64,000 nucleotides of DNA from Plantactinospora endophytica (GCF_016862915.1 NZ_BONW01000028.1:310001-374000); one strand, 5' to 3'; counted from the stretch's first letter, positions 16,272 to 25,430 are shown. A program made the numbers and translations. Notes: generated from the sequence alone by a model not told the origin.

Positions 16272-17519
16272 ATGAAGAAACACCGCGTGCGCCGCAGCAT
16301 CGTGGCGACGAGCAGCATTATTGGAGTGGCCGCCCTTCTCCTGGGCGGCTGTACCGCCGACGGCGGCGCGGACGGTGGCGTCGCAAAGATCACCTTCGCC
16401 GCTTCGACCTTCGGTGACCCGGGGCGCGGGCCGCTGCTGACCCAGTGGCTCGAGGAGTTCAACAAGAGCCAGAGCGAGGTGCAGGTAACTGCTGCGGCGG
16501 TGCCGTACCCGACCTTCGGCCAGACCGTCCTCACCCAGATGGGCAGCGGGCAGGGTCCCGACCTGATCCGCTTCGACATGCCCGAGTTCGAGGCCGCCTC
16601 GGACGCCGGTCTCGTGGCGCCGCTCGACGACCTGGTCGACGTCGGCAAGTACACCCTGCTCAAGCAGCCGGACCAGTTCCTCGTGCACGACGGCGTACGC
16701 CACGGGATCATCTTCGAGGCGTCCAACTACGCGATGTTCTACAACGCGGACCTGATTCCGAAGCCGCCGACGACCTACGAGGAGTTCACCGCCACCGCGA
16801 AGTCGCTGACCAAGGGCGACGTCTTCGGCCTGGCATTCCGGCAGACCGAGGCCGAAGAGGCCGGCGTGTGGCAGGACATCTTCAACTACGTCTACGGCTT
16901 CGGCGGCAAGTGGTCGGACGGCAAGAACCTGACCATCAACTCGCCCGACAACCTCAAGGGGCTACAGGCGTACAAGGACCTGTACGACGCGAAGGTGATC
17001 CCGAGGGGTGCGGACGCGGCGACCTTCCGGCGGATGTTCGCCGAGGGCAAGGTCGGGATGGAACTCAACAACGGCGGCTACGTCACGGCGACCCGTGGCC
17101 AGAACCCCAACCTGAAGTTCAGCGTCGCCCCGATCCCGTTCCCGGTCCGCAGCCAGGGTGCCATCCTCGCGCCGATCGTCGTCAACGAGGCGAGCGAGGA
17201 GAAGGAGGCGGCGGCCACCTTCATCCGTTGGGCTCTCGAACCGGCGAACCAGGTCAAGTTGCAGGAGATCCTCGGCGCGAGCAGTGTCGCGACCGTCACC
17301 GAGCGCAGCGCCGCGTCGCTCACGAAGACCCCTTTCCTGCCGGTCTTCGACGGACTGACCGAGTCGAGCCTTCCCCAGATCGTGCTGGGCTTCGAGGCCA
17401 AGACGCCGGACATCCGCAAGGTCGTCGTGCAGAACGTGATCGCCGCCCTCCAAGGCCAGGTCGATCTCAAGACCGCACTGGATCGCGCCCAGCAGCAGGC
17501 GACCGAGCTGGTCAAGTGA
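16272..17519 (+). CDS. CUT1 sugar importer, substrate-binding lipoprotein
   Basis: A 415-residue lipoprotein with the lipidated Cys at 27 in LLGGC. The mature part has the extracellular solute-binding family 1 fold (ITFAASTFGDPGRGPLLTQWLEEFNKSQSEVQV, LTQMGSGQGPDLIRFDMPEF, AMFYNADLIPKPPTTYEEF). ATG 16272 is spaced 5 nt from AAGGAG; the ATG at 16269 is too close. It captures an oligosaccharide or sugar-acid derivative for the two permeases downstream. It is separated from them by a 17-bp stem-loop that probably raises its relative expression. The operon continues into three enzymes of pentonate-type breakdown, so the ligand may be a pentonate or a xylan/arabinan fragment. Confidence 0.9.
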   Translation: MKKHRVRRSIVATSSIIGVAALLLGGCTADGGADGGVAKITFAASTFGDPGRGPLLTQWLEEFNKSQSEVQVTAAAVPYPTFGQTVLTQMGSGQGPDLIRFDMPEFEAASDAGLVAPLDDLVDVGKYTLLKQPDQFLVHDGVRHGIIFEASNYAMFYNADLIPKPPTTYEEFTATAKSLTKGDVFGLAFRQTEAEEAGVWQDIFNYVYGFGGKWSDGKNLTINSPDNLKGLQAYKDLYDAKVIPRGADAATFRRMFAEGKVGMELNNGGYVTATRGQNPNLKFSVAPIPFPVRSQGAILAPIVVNEASEEKEAAATFIRWALEPANQVKLQEILGASSVATVTERSAASLTKTPFLPVFDGLTESSLPQIVLGFEAKTPDIRKVVVQNVIAALQGQVDLKTALDRAQQQATELVK

Positions 17520-17524
17520 CCAGC

Positions 17525-17562
17525 GACGCCGCCGGCGCGGAGGTTTCCGCGCCGGCGGCGTC
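17525..17562 (+). terminator. Perfect 17-bp stem-loop between receptor and permease genes
   Basis: 17525-17541 pairs without mismatch with 17546-17562 around a 4-nt GGTT loop. It starts six bases after the receptor stop codon. In transporter operons such hairpins partially terminate transcription or protect the upstream mRNA, giving more binding protein than permease. Confidence 0.7.
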
Positions 17563-17585
17563 CTATGTGAAAAGGACCGAACCCG

Positions 17586-18524
17586 ATGACCCTGCTGGAG
17601 CAGACGAAAGTGCCCCGATCCGCGACCCGGCGGCGCCGTAGCCCGCTGGGAAGCAGATGGACGCCCTATCTCTTCCTGGCACCCGCCGCCCTCTTCGTCC
17701 TCGTCTTCCAGGCGATACCGCTCGCCCAGGAGATCTTCCTGAGCTTCACACGGACGACGCTGCTGAACCCCACGCGTGGCCGTTGGGTGGGGCTCGACAA
17801 CTTCGTCCGCATCTTCGGCGACGAGGACTTCCACCGGACGCTCGTCACCACCTTCGTCTACGTGATCGTCTGCGTCGTGGGCGCGGTCGGCTCCGGCCTC
17901 GCCGTCGCCCTCCTCCTCAACCGGGGCTTCCGGGGCCGGGGGATCGCCCGCGCCCTGATCACCGTGCCCTGGGCCGCGCCCGGCATCGCGGTCGCGCTCA
18001 TCGCGACCTGGATGCTCAACGCGCAGTACGGGATCGTGAACCGGTTTCTGAACGCGGTCGGGCTCGGCGTCCCGGGCGGCGCGATTCTCGACAGCCCGAA
18101 GTACGCCCTTCCGGCGGTGCTCGCGACGACCATCTGGCAGTTGTTCCCGTTCACCTCGGTGGTACTGCTCTCCGCGCTGCAGTCCGTCCCGCACGACCTG
18201 ACCGAGGCCGCGACGATGGACGGGGCGGGGAGGTGGGCCACCTTCCGGGTCGTCACCTGGCAGGTCATCAAGCCGGTCGTCGGGCTGCTCGCCCTGCTGA
18301 TGACCATCTGGTCGCTGCGGCGCTTCGAGCTGATCTGGCTGATGACGAAGGGCGGCCCGGTCGGCAGGACCGAGACGCTCGTCATCGACCTCTACGCGCA
18401 GGCCTTCGAATCGAAGGAACTCGGCTCGGCGGCCGCGATCGGCATGGTCGGCGTCGTCATCTCGCTCATCGTCATCACGGGCAGCCGGCTCGTCGCCCGC
18501 GCGGTCGCGAAGGAGAACCCCTGA
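17586..18524 (+). CDS. CUT1 sugar importer, MalF-type permease
   Basis: A 312-residue inner-membrane protein with six predicted helices. The first (PYLFLAPAALFVLVFQAIPLA) follows a basic N-terminus. The ATPase-docking EAA loop is EAATMDGAGRWATFRVVTWQVIKP. It partners the next gene. No ATPase is encoded in the operon, so a shared MsiK-like ATPase elsewhere must energise it. Confidence 0.9.
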   Translation: MTLLEQTKVPRSATRRRRSPLGSRWTPYLFLAPAALFVLVFQAIPLAQEIFLSFTRTTLLNPTRGRWVGLDNFVRIFGDEDFHRTLVTTFVYVIVCVVGAVGSGLAVALLLNRGFRGRGIARALITVPWAAPGIAVALIATWMLNAQYGIVNRFLNAVGLGVPGGAILDSPKYALPAVLATTIWQLFPFTSVVLLSALQSVPHDLTEAATMDGAGRWATFRVVTWQVIKPVVGLLALLMTIWSLRRFELIWLMTKGGPVGRTETLVIDLYAQAFESKELGSAAAIGMVGVVISLIVITGSRLVARAVAKENP

Positions 18525-19354
18525 TGAGGCGGCTCCGCATCGGTCTCACTCTGCGTATCGTCGCGGTCCTCGTGGTGCTGGGTGTCGCGGCCTTCCCGCT
18601 GTACTGGATGCTCGTCACGGCGCTGTCCAGCAACGCGGACCTCTTCGCCGAGCGGCCCCGACTGCTGCCGGACTTCTCCCAGCTCGGGGTCTTCGTCGAG
18701 GGGCTGGGAGACGGCAAGGTGGCGGGCTGGCTGCTCAACAGCCTGCTGATCGCCGCCGGTACCACGGTGCTGTCGATCGGGCTCGGCATTCCGCTCGGGT
18801 ACGCGCTGTCGCGGTTCTCGTTCCGGGGCAAGGCGCTGCTCACCCTCGTGCTGCTGTTCACCCAGATGCTTCCCGAGGCGCTCATGGTGGTGCCGCTCTT
18901 CTCGCTGTTCCGCCGCTTCAACCTGCTCGACTCGCTCGGCGGCCTCATCCTGGCCAACGTCGCCTTCGTGCTGCCGATCGTCGCGCTCATCCTCAAGGGC
19001 GCCATCGACGGGATCCCGCGCGAACTGGAGGAGGCGGCGCGGGTCGACGGGGCACGACCGTTGGCGGTGCTGACCCGGGTCAACGTGCCGTTGATCGCCC
19101 CGTCGATCGCGGCCACCGCGGTCATCTCGTTCTTCCACGCCTGGAACGAGTACGTCTTCGCGGTGACGTTCATCTTCACCCCGGAGAAGCAGCCGGCGTC
19201 CGTGGGCATCGCCAACTTCATCGGTGAGCTGGGGACACCGATCCAGACGGTGATGGCGGTCGCCTTCATGTTCACCCTGCCCGCCGTCGCCTTCTACCTG
19301 TTCGCGCAGAAGTACGTGGTGGCCGGCATGACCGCCGGCGCCGTGAAGGGCTGA
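18524..19354 (+). CDS. CUT1 sugar importer, MalG-type permease
   Basis: A 276-residue permease. It opens with a helix ending FPLYWMLVTALSSNADLF, the MalG hallmark, and carries the EAA loop EEAARVDGARPLAVLTRVNVPLIAP. The C-terminus is QKYVVAGMTAGAVKG, the standard CUT1 ending. Its ATG overlaps the TGA of the MalF-type gene. It is followed 8 bp later by an enolase-superfamily dehydratase gene, so uptake and breakdown are in one transcript. Confidence 0.9.
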   Translation: MRRLRIGLTLRIVAVLVVLGVAAFPLYWMLVTALSSNADLFAERPRLLPDFSQLGVFVEGLGDGKVAGWLLNSLLIAAGTTVLSIGLGIPLGYALSRFSFRGKALLTLVLLFTQMLPEALMVVPLFSLFRRFNLLDSLGGLILANVAFVLPIVALILKGAIDGIPRELEEAARVDGARPLAVLTRVNVPLIAPSIAATAVISFFHAWNEYVFAVTFIFTPEKQPASVGIANFIGELGTPIQTVMAVAFMFTLPAVAFYLFAQKYVVAGMTAGAVKG

Positions 19355-19362
19355 TCCATACG

Positions 19363-20544
19363 ATGAAGATCACCTCGGTCGACGCGCTCGTCGTCGACTT
19401 CTACCGCACCAACCTCGTACTCGTCCGGGTCACCACCGACGAGGGCATAACCGGGCTCGGCGAGGCGACGCTGGAAGGCAAGGAACGCGCCGTCCAGGGA
19501 GCGGTCGCCGAACTCGCCGAAGCCGTCACCGGGCTCGACCCGACCCGAATCTCGGGCACCCTCTACGAGCTGGCCCGGGACTGGTACTGGCGGGGCGGCC
19601 CGGTCATCATGACCGCGCTGAGCGCGCTGGAGATGGCGCTCTGGGACATCTCGGCCCGGGAACTCGGTGTCCCGGTCTCCCGCCTGCTCGGCGGCGCCAC
19701 CCGGGACCGGGTACGCGCCTACGCGAACGGCTGGTTCTCCGGCGCCGTCACGCCCGAGGACTACGGAGCCGCCGCACGCAGCACGGTCGAGAGCGGCTTC
19801 CGGGGCCTGAAGTGGGACCCGTTCGAGAACTACGACCTGACGATCACCTCCCGGCAGCTCGACCGCGCGCTCGCCCAGATCGACGCCGTTCGCTCCGCCG
19901 TCGGGCGGGACGTCGAGTTGTTCATCGAGGGCCACGGCCGGTTCGACGTACGGCACGCTGTCAAGATCGCCAAAGAGATCGCGCAGTTCGACCCGGTGTG
20001 GTTCGAGGAGCCGTGCCCGCCGGACAACCTCGACGCCCTGGTCGACATCCGTCGCGCCTCGCCGGTGCCGATCGCCGCCGGCGAGCGGTGGTTCGGCCGG
20101 CAGGGCTTCGCACCGGCGCTCGCCCGGCAGGCGGTCGACTTCGTCCAGCCCGACGTGACGCACGCCGGGGGGATCGCGGAACTGGCCTTCATCTCGACGC
20201 TGGCCGCGACCAGCTACGTCGGCTTCGCGCCGCACAATCCCAGCGGCCCGTTGAGCACCGCGGCGACGCTGCAACTCGGCGCGACCCTGCCCAACTTCCG
20301 GTACCTGGAGATCATGGCCACGGACGTGCCCTGGCGTCCCGAGATCACCAACGAACGGCTCGTGCTGACACCGGAGGGTGACGTCCTGGTTCCGACGGGT
20401 CCCGGGCTCGGCATCGAGCTCGACCTCGAGGCGATCGCCCGGCACCCCTTCACGCCACACCCCATGCGCCTGTTCCAGGACGCCGTCTACGACATCCGCC
20501 CCGGGAACGAGCGCTCCTTCTTCAACCTGGGAGACGCGCTGTGA
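19363..20544 (+). CDS. Sugar-acid dehydratase, enolase superfamily (galactonate dehydratase-like)
   Basis: A 393-residue mandelate-racemase-group protein. The GLKWDPF segment (148-154) resembles the KxDPF of D-galactonate dehydratase. Metal ligands are expected at Glu189 (in IEGHGR, with His191), Glu215 (WFEEP) and Glu241 (AAGERWF). Asp264 is in QPDVTHAGG and His291 in APHNPSGP. All key groups are present, so an active acid-sugar dehydratase giving a 2-keto-3-deoxy acid is expected. Next to an FAH-family protein and a 2-oxoglutarate-semialdehyde-type dehydrogenase, a pentonate (xylonate or arabinonate) is the best substrate guess. A hexonate is not excluded. Confidence 0.85.
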   Translation: MKITSVDALVVDFYRTNLVLVRVTTDEGITGLGEATLEGKERAVQGAVAELAEAVTGLDPTRISGTLYELARDWYWRGGPVIMTALSALEMALWDISARELGVPVSRLLGGATRDRVRAYANGWFSGAVTPEDYGAAARSTVESGFRGLKWDPFENYDLTITSRQLDRALAQIDAVRSAVGRDVELFIEGHGRFDVRHAVKIAKEIAQFDPVWFEEPCPPDNLDALVDIRRASPVPIAAGERWFGRQGFAPALARQAVDFVQPDVTHAGGIAELAFISTLAATSYVGFAPHNPSGPLSTAATLQLGATLPNFRYLEIMATDVPWRPEITNERLVLTPEGDVLVPTGPGLGIELDLEAIARHPFTPHPMRLFQDAVYDIRPGNERSFFNLGDAL

Positions 20545-21737
20545 CGCTGCCACCGTCCGGGCCCGACTGGTTCGGGACCGCTGCCGACGCGCTGCCGGAC
20601 GATGCCGAGGAGAGCGTACTTATCGGCCGGATCTGGGATCCGCTCCTCGGTGGCCCCTCGCCGGTGGTGGTACGCGGCGGCGAGGTCTTCGACGTGAGTA
20701 CGGACTTCCCGACCGTGCGGGACATCTGCGAGTTGCCCGAGCCCGCCGCCGTGGTGGCCGGGCTGGCCGGCCGATGGGTGGGCACCCTGGCGGAGGTGCT
20801 GGCCAACACCGGTGTCGCGAGTCGGGATCCCGGCCGACCGTGGCTGCTCGCTCCGGTGGACCTACAGGCGGTGAAGGCGGCCGGGGTGACGTTCGCGGTC
20901 TCGATGATCGAGCGGGTGATCGAGGAGCGGGCCCGGGGTGACCTGGGGCTCGCGGCGGACATCCGGCAGCGCACGCTCGCCGGTGTCGGGGGTGACCTGC
21001 AGGATCTGTCGCCGGGCTCGGCGGAGGCGGCGCGGCTGAAGAGCCTGTTGGTCGCCGAGGGAATCTGGAGTCAGTACCTGGAGGTGGGGATCGGGCCGGA
21101 TGCGGAGATCTTCACCAAGGGGCAGGTTCTCTCCGCCGTCGGGACCGCTGTCGCGGTCGGGGTGCTGGCGGCGTCGACGTGGAACAACCCGGAGCCCGAG
21201 GTGGCGTTGGTGGTGCAGTCGAGCGGGCGGGCGGTGGGTGCCACGCTCGGCAACGACGTGAACCTGCGGGATGTCGAGGGACGGTCGGCGCTGTTGCTGC
21301 CGAAGGCCAAGGACAACAACGCGTCGTGCGCGCTGGGGCCGTTGGTCCGGCTCTTCGACGACCGGTTCGACCTGGACCGGGTACGTCGGCTGGAGGTGTT
21401 GTTGGAGATCGAGGGTGAGGACGGTTTCCGGCTGGAGTCGGTGTCGGACATGACGTTGATGTCGCGGGATCCGGAGTCGTTGGTGGCGCAGTTGGTCGGT
21501 CCGCACCATCAGTACCCGGACGGTGCGGTGTTGATGCTCGGCACGATGTTCGCGCCGATCCAGGACCGGGACCGTCCGACGGAGGGGTTCACCCACAAGG
21601 TCGGCGACGTTGTCAGGATCAGTTCGCCGCCGTTGGGCACCCTGGTCAACCGGGTGCAGCACGCGGAGGAGTGCGAACCCTGGGACTTCGGCGTCCGGGA
21701 CCTGATGGGCAACCTGGCCAGGAGGGGACTGCTGTGA
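20541..21737 (+). CDS. FAH-family 2-keto-3-deoxy-pentonate dehydratase (probable)
   Basis: A 398-residue fumarylacetoacetate-hydrolase-family protein. A variable N-terminal half precedes the FAH domain, with NNPEPEVALVV (metal ligands Glu218 and Glu220), LGNDVNLRD (Asp239) and KAKDNNASCALGP. This set, in this length class, is typical of the FAH branch that dehydrates 2-keto-3-deoxy-pentonates to 2-oxoglutarate semialdehyde. That function is inferred from family resemblance plus neighbours. The GTG start overlaps the preceding TGA (GTGA). It is flanked by an acid-sugar dehydratase and an aldehyde dehydrogenase, exactly the order of reactions in the Weimberg route. Confidence 0.78.
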   Translation: MTLPPSGPDWFGTAADALPDDAEESVLIGRIWDPLLGGPSPVVVRGGEVFDVSTDFPTVRDICELPEPAAVVAGLAGRWVGTLAEVLANTGVASRDPGRPWLLAPVDLQAVKAAGVTFAVSMIERVIEERARGDLGLAADIRQRTLAGVGGDLQDLSPGSAEAARLKSLLVAEGIWSQYLEVGIGPDAEIFTKGQVLSAVGTAVAVGVLAASTWNNPEPEVALVVQSSGRAVGATLGNDVNLRDVEGRSALLLPKAKDNNASCALGPLVRLFDDRFDLDRVRRLEVLLEIEGEDGFRLESVSDMTLMSRDPESLVAQLVGPHHQYPDGAVLMLGTMFAPIQDRDRPTEGFTHKVGDVVRISSPPLGTLVNRVQHAEECEPWDFGVRDLMGNLARRGLL

Positions 21738-23290
21738 ACGTCGTCAGCACCGTCGACCCGAGGGACGGTCGGCGCCGCGAGACCGACCTCAGGGAGACCA
21801 GCCGACAGGAGCTGGCGGCGCACATCAGCCGCGCCTCCGAAGCGGCGGAGTGGCTCGCCGGGATCGGACGGGTCGGTCGCGCCGCCTTGCTCGACGAGAT
21901 CGCCGCCTCGATCGAGTCCCGCCGCGCGGACCTCGTCGCCACCGCCGAGGGCGAGACCGGCCTGGGCCACGCGCGACTCGACTTCGAACTCACCCGGGCG
22001 GTCGTCCAGTTCCGGATGTTCGGCGACGTGCTGCGGGACGGCGGGTACGTCGAAGCCGCGATCGACCATGCCGCCGAGACACCGCTCGGACCGGCTCCGG
22101 ACGTACGGCGGATGCTCGTGCCGTTGGGGCCGGTCGCCGTGTTCGGGGCGAGCAACTTCCCGTTCGCCTTCTCGGTCGCCGGTGGCGACACCGCTTCGGC
22201 GCTCGCTGCCGGCTGTCCGGTCGTCGTGAAGGCGCACCCGTCCCATCCGTTGACGTCGCAGGCGTCCGGGGACGCGATCGCGGCGGCCGTCCGTCGACAG
22301 GGCGGCCCCGAGGGGGTGGTCGCGATCGTGCACGGCCAGGACGCGGGCCTGGCGCTGGTACGTCATCCGGCCGTCCGCGCCGCCGCGCTGACCGGCTCCC
22401 TCGCCGCGGCCCGGGCCATCCAGGCGGCCATCGACGAGCGCCCACAGCCCATCCCGTTCTACGGCGAACTCAGCAGTGTGAACCCGATCGTCGTCCTGCC
22501 GGCGGCGGCCACCGAGCGGGCCGGACAGATCGCCGACGGACTCTTCGCCTCCTTCACCGGATCGGGGGGTCAGCTCTGCACCAAGCCGGGCCTGGCGTTC
22601 GTCCCGTCCGGACCGGCCGGCGACGAGCTGCTCGGGTCGCTCCGGGACCAGGTCGCCTCGGCCGGCGGGGCAGTTCTGCTCAACGAGCGGATCCGGGACG
22701 CCTTCGTCGAGGGGGAAGCCAGGCTGGAGCGGGCGGGGGCGCAGGTGTCGGCGCGACCCGACATCGGATCGGCGACCGGCTTCACCGTGGCTCCGGTACT
22801 CCTGGAGATCGACATCTCCCGGTTCTCCGCCGAGATCGCCGACGAGTGCTTCGGCCCGTTGATGGTCGCGGTCCGCTACGACGAGGTCGCCGACCTCGAC
22901 GCCGTCCTCGCGGCCGTTCCGCCGTCGCTCACCGGGTCGATCCACGCCGGCACGGACGACGACCGGGCAGCGGTTCGACGGGTGGCGGACCGGTTCGCCG
23001 CGACCACCGGTCGGATCGTCTTCGACGGTTATCCGACCGGGGTCCGGGTCTCCTGGGCCCAGCACCACGGCGGCCCCTGGCCGTCGACCAACTCCCTGCA
23101 CACGTCGGTCGGCGCGACGTCGATCCGTCGGTTCCTGCGCCCGCTTGCCTGGCAGGGCGTCCCGGACTGGCTGCTGCCGGAGGAACTCGGGGACGGCTTC
23201 CGCGAGATCCCCAGACGGGTCGACGGAAGGCTCGAGCCGGGCGAGCCCGCCGCCGGGCACGATCCCGGTGGTGACGCTGCCCCGGGCTGA
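21734..23290 (+). CDS. 2-oxoglutarate semialdehyde (2,5-dioxovalerate) dehydrogenase-type ALDH
   Basis: A 518-residue aldehyde dehydrogenase of the KGSADH subgroup. It has FGASNFPFAFSVAGGDTASALAAGCPVVVKAHPSHP (138-172), LTGS (219-222), the general-base Glu245 in YGELSSVNP and the catalytic Cys282 in GGQLCTKPG. The group oxidises 2-oxoglutarate semialdehyde to 2-oxoglutarate. GTG 21734 overlaps the preceding TGA and follows an AGGAGGGG ribosome-binding site. It would be the last step before the TCA cycle. The Pro/Gly-rich last 20 residues are not family-typical. A good terminator follows. Confidence 0.87.
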   Translation: MNVVSTVDPRDGRRRETDLRETSRQELAAHISRASEAAEWLAGIGRVGRAALLDEIAASIESRRADLVATAEGETGLGHARLDFELTRAVVQFRMFGDVLRDGGYVEAAIDHAAETPLGPAPDVRRMLVPLGPVAVFGASNFPFAFSVAGGDTASALAAGCPVVVKAHPSHPLTSQASGDAIAAAVRRQGGPEGVVAIVHGQDAGLALVRHPAVRAAALTGSLAAARAIQAAIDERPQPIPFYGELSSVNPIVVLPAAATERAGQIADGLFASFTGSGGQLCTKPGLAFVPSGPAGDELLGSLRDQVASAGGAVLLNERIRDAFVEGEARLERAGAQVSARPDIGSATGFTVAPVLLEIDISRFSAEIADECFGPLMVAVRYDEVADLDAVLAAVPPSLTGSIHAGTDDDRAAVRRVADRFAATTGRIVFDGYPTGVRVSWAQHHGGPWPSTNSLHTSVGATSIRRFLRPLAWQGVPDWLLPEELGDGFREIPRRVDGRLEPGEPAAGHDPGGDAAPG

Positions 23291-23294
23291 CGGA

Positions 23295-23332
23295 ACGAGG
23301 TGTCCCGCCGCGTGTTCCGGTGGACACCTCGT
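23295..23332. terminator. Hairpin terminator after the sugar-acid operon
   Basis: ACGAGGTGTCC (23295-23305) pairs with GGACACCTCGT (23322-23332), an 11-bp perfect stem with a 16-nt loop. It lies between the convergent ALDH and GH32-like genes. Confidence 0.7.
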
Positions 23333-23374
23333 CGGCGAGTCCGGCGGCGCGTCACCGGTCGGAAGCGCCCCCGT

Positions 23375-24340
23375 TCATGGTCGTGCCGTCCGGCCGAGGA
23401 CGACCGGTACACCGTCTTCGGGCGCGCGGGCGACCAGGCCGGTCGCCGGGTCGTAGCGCACCGGGATCGGATCGGTGAGTTCGCCGACGAACACGTCGTC
23501 GACCTGGTCGAGGAAACCGATGAGTGCCCAGCCGCCGTCGTCGTCCGGCACGAGGCGCGGCGCGTACAGGTGCGGATGCGGGAACGGGCGCGCGGCGGCG
23601 ACGTTCCACCGTCCGTCGACGGACAGCCCCGGCACCGCCCAGACGCGGTGCGGGACGGCGCCGGTGTTGGTGCAGAAGAGCAGCAGCGGTTGCCCGTCCA
23701 CCACCGCGACCTGTGGCACCTCGAGGTGGCCGAATCCGGCCGGAGCGGACAGCGGCGGTCGGACGGTCCAGTGGAGCAGGTCGGGTGAGGTGGCATGGCC
23801 GACGACACCGCGACCGGCCGCCGGCCCCGTGTTCGCGCGGGCGGTGATCAGCATGTGCCAGCCGTCGCCGTCCGGGTCCGGAAACACCCACGGGTCGCGC
23901 CAGGCCTGCTCGTACCAGGCGGTCGGGTCGAGCAGTTCGTACCAGGTCGGGTCGGCCTCGACCAGCGGGCCGTCGCCGTACCGGTGCCAGTTGACCAGGT
24001 CGACGGAGACCGCCACGCCGATGCGCTGGACCAGACCCTGTTCGGCCCGGCTGACCCCGGTGTAGAACAGGTACCACCGTCCGTCCGGGCCGCGTAGCGT
24101 GCAGCCGGTCCAGGTGGCCAGGTCGTCCCAGGCCGGTGCGTCGGCGGCGACGAGCGCGTCGGGCAGCGGACGCCAGGAGCGCAGGTCGGTGGAGACGGCA
24201 TGGCCGATCACGGCGCGGTGGTGCCGCTGCCCCGGATCGCGCAGGGCGCGGGGGGCGCGCAGGAAGAACACGTGCCAGTCGCCGTCGTCGTCGCGGACGT
24301 ACCAGCTGTCCCACACCCAGTGGTCGGGCAGTCGAAGCAT
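23375..24340 (-). CDS. GH32/GH68-like five-bladed propeller glycosidase, no signal peptide
   Basis: A 321-residue beta-propeller protein. The likely nucleophile Asp11 is in WVWDSW, the transition-state motif Arg-Asp-Pro is at 148-150 (AWRDPWVFPDPDG), and the likely acid/base Glu207 is in GHLEVPQV. This three-residue pattern is that of the GH32/68/43 superfamily. The protein lacks the GH32 C-terminal sandwich and any secretion signal, so it probably acts inside the cell on imported oligosaccharides. A beta-fructosidase is the nearest textbook fit, but substrate is uncertain. A LacI-type site lies 15 bp upstream of its ATG, and the LacI gene is directly upstream in the same direction. Confidence 0.7.
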   Translation of the reverse strand: MLRLPDHWVWDSWYVRDDDGDWHVFFLRAPRALRDPGQRHHRAVIGHAVSTDLRSWRPLPDALVAADAPAWDDLATWTGCTLRGPDGRWYLFYTGVSRAEQGLVQRIGVAVSVDLVNWHRYGDGPLVEADPTWYELLDPTAWYEQAWRDPWVFPDPDGDGWHMLITARANTGPAAGRGVVGHATSPDLLHWTVRPPLSAPAGFGHLEVPQVAVVDGQPLLLFCTNTGAVPHRVWAVPGLSVDGRWNVAAARPFPHPHLYAPRLVPDDDGGWALIGFLDQVDDVFVGELTDPIPVRYDPATGLVARAPEDGVPVVLGRTARP

Positions 24341-24355
24341 GCTCGGAAGGTACTC

Positions 24356-24371
24356 GATAAATCGGTTTAGC
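24356..24371. promoter_or_regulatory. LacI-type operator in front of the GH32-like gene
   Basis: GATAAATCGGTTTAGC matches GCTAAATCAGTTTAGC (25595-25610) at 13 of 16 positions. It lies between the LacI gene and the GH32-like gene, overlapping where a promoter or leader would be. Confidence 0.6.
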
Positions 24372-24407
24372 GCGACGTGCTGGACCGACGGCGGCGGCTG
24401 GCGGCCG

Positions 24408-25430
24408 TCAGGCCGGCGGGGCGACGGAGCTTCGGCGCCGCAGCGACATCGGCACCAGGCGCCGCCCGGCGGTGTTGCCGTCGAGGAGCAGTTCCACGGC
24501 GCGGCGACCCATCGGCTCGTGTGGGATGGCGACGGTGGACAGCGCCGGGCGTAGCCAGGCGGCGATCGGATCGTCGTCGAACGAGATCACCGAGACGTCG
24601 CCGGGCACGCCGAGCCCGGCGTCCGCGAGCGCCTGGTAGACGCCGAACGCCAGCCGGTCGTTCATGCAGATGACGGCGGTCGGTCGCGGCGACCTGTGCA
24701 GCAGGGACCTCATCGCGGAGAACCCGTACTCCGGCAGCCAGTCGCGGCAGAACACCTCGTGGCCCAGGCTCGTGCCGGCCTCGGACAGGGCGCGCTGGAT
24801 GCCGCGCATCCGTGCGTCTGCGGCGAGGGAGACCTCGGGATCGTGCTCCTTGAGGCGGTTGCGGCCGACGACCGCGATGCGGTCCCGATGGCCGTGGTCG
24901 AGCAAGGTCCTGGCGGCGGTGTGCCCGGCCTGCTCGTCGTCGGGCAGCACGCAGGGCAGGCCGTCCGGGCTGGTGGCGTTGAGCAGGACCACGGGATTGG
25001 CCAGGAGTGCCGGTGGCACGGTCAGCCGGCGGGTGGCCATGGCGGCGTAGATGACACCGTCGACCTGGCGGTCGATCATGGCGTCGATGGCGTGCTGCTC
25101 GAACGACGTGTCGCCCTGCGTCTCGGCGATGAGCAGTACGTGGTTGCGTTCCCGGGCGGCGTCCAGGGCGCCCCGGATCAGGCCACCGGCGAAGCGCGTG
25201 GTGGCGACGACGTCGGAGACGAACGCGATGGTGGCGGTCTTGCGGGTACGCAGGCTCCGGGCGGCGATGTTGGGCCGGTAGCCGAGTTCCTCGGCGGCGG
25301 CGAAGACCCGCTGGTGTGCCTCGGCGGAGAGTCGGGTGCCCTCCCGTCCGTTCAGCACCAGCGATACGGCGGTCTTCGACAGACCGGCCCGGCGCGCCAC
25401 ATCCGCCAGCGTGACCCTGTTGTTTCCCAT
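24408..25430 (-). CDS. LacI-family transcriptional repressor
   Basis: A 340-residue repressor. The helix-turn-helix is VTLADVARRAGLSKTAVSLVLNG (6-28) and the hinge helix ends RPNIAARSLRT. The periplasmic-binding-like effector domain has VVLLNATSPDGLPCVLPDDEQAG, the AVICMNDRLAFGVYQAL segment and ISFDDDPIAAWLRPALSTV. ATG 25428-25430 has a GGAGG just upstream. It lies between a GH32-like gene and a divergent CUT1 importer. Matching operator-like sequences lie in front of both, so it probably controls uptake and hydrolysis of one oligosaccharide. Confidence 0.9.
   Translation of the reverse strand: MGNNRVTLADVARRAGLSKTAVSLVLNGREGTRLSAEAHQRVFAAAEELGYRPNIAARSLRTRKTATIAFVSDVVATTRFAGGLIRGALDAARERNHVLLIAETQGDTSFEQHAIDAMIDRQVDGVIYAAMATRRLTVPPALLANPVVLLNATSPDGLPCVLPDDEQAGHTAARTLLDHGHRDRIAVVGRNRLKEHDPEVSLAADARMRGIQRALSEAGTSLGHEVFCRDWLPEYGFSAMRSLLHRSPRPTAVICMNDRLAFGVYQALADAGLGVPGDVSVISFDDDPIAAWLRPALSTVAIPHEPMGRRAVELLLDGNTAGRRLVPMSLRRRSSVAPPA

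Noticed and set aside
24408-25430. LacI at 24408 as regulator of the GH10 and GH27 operators
   Set aside because: Its own sites (TAAATC...GTTTAGC) differ from the TGTKAGCGSTMACA sites; adjacency supports control of the GH32-like gene and importer only.
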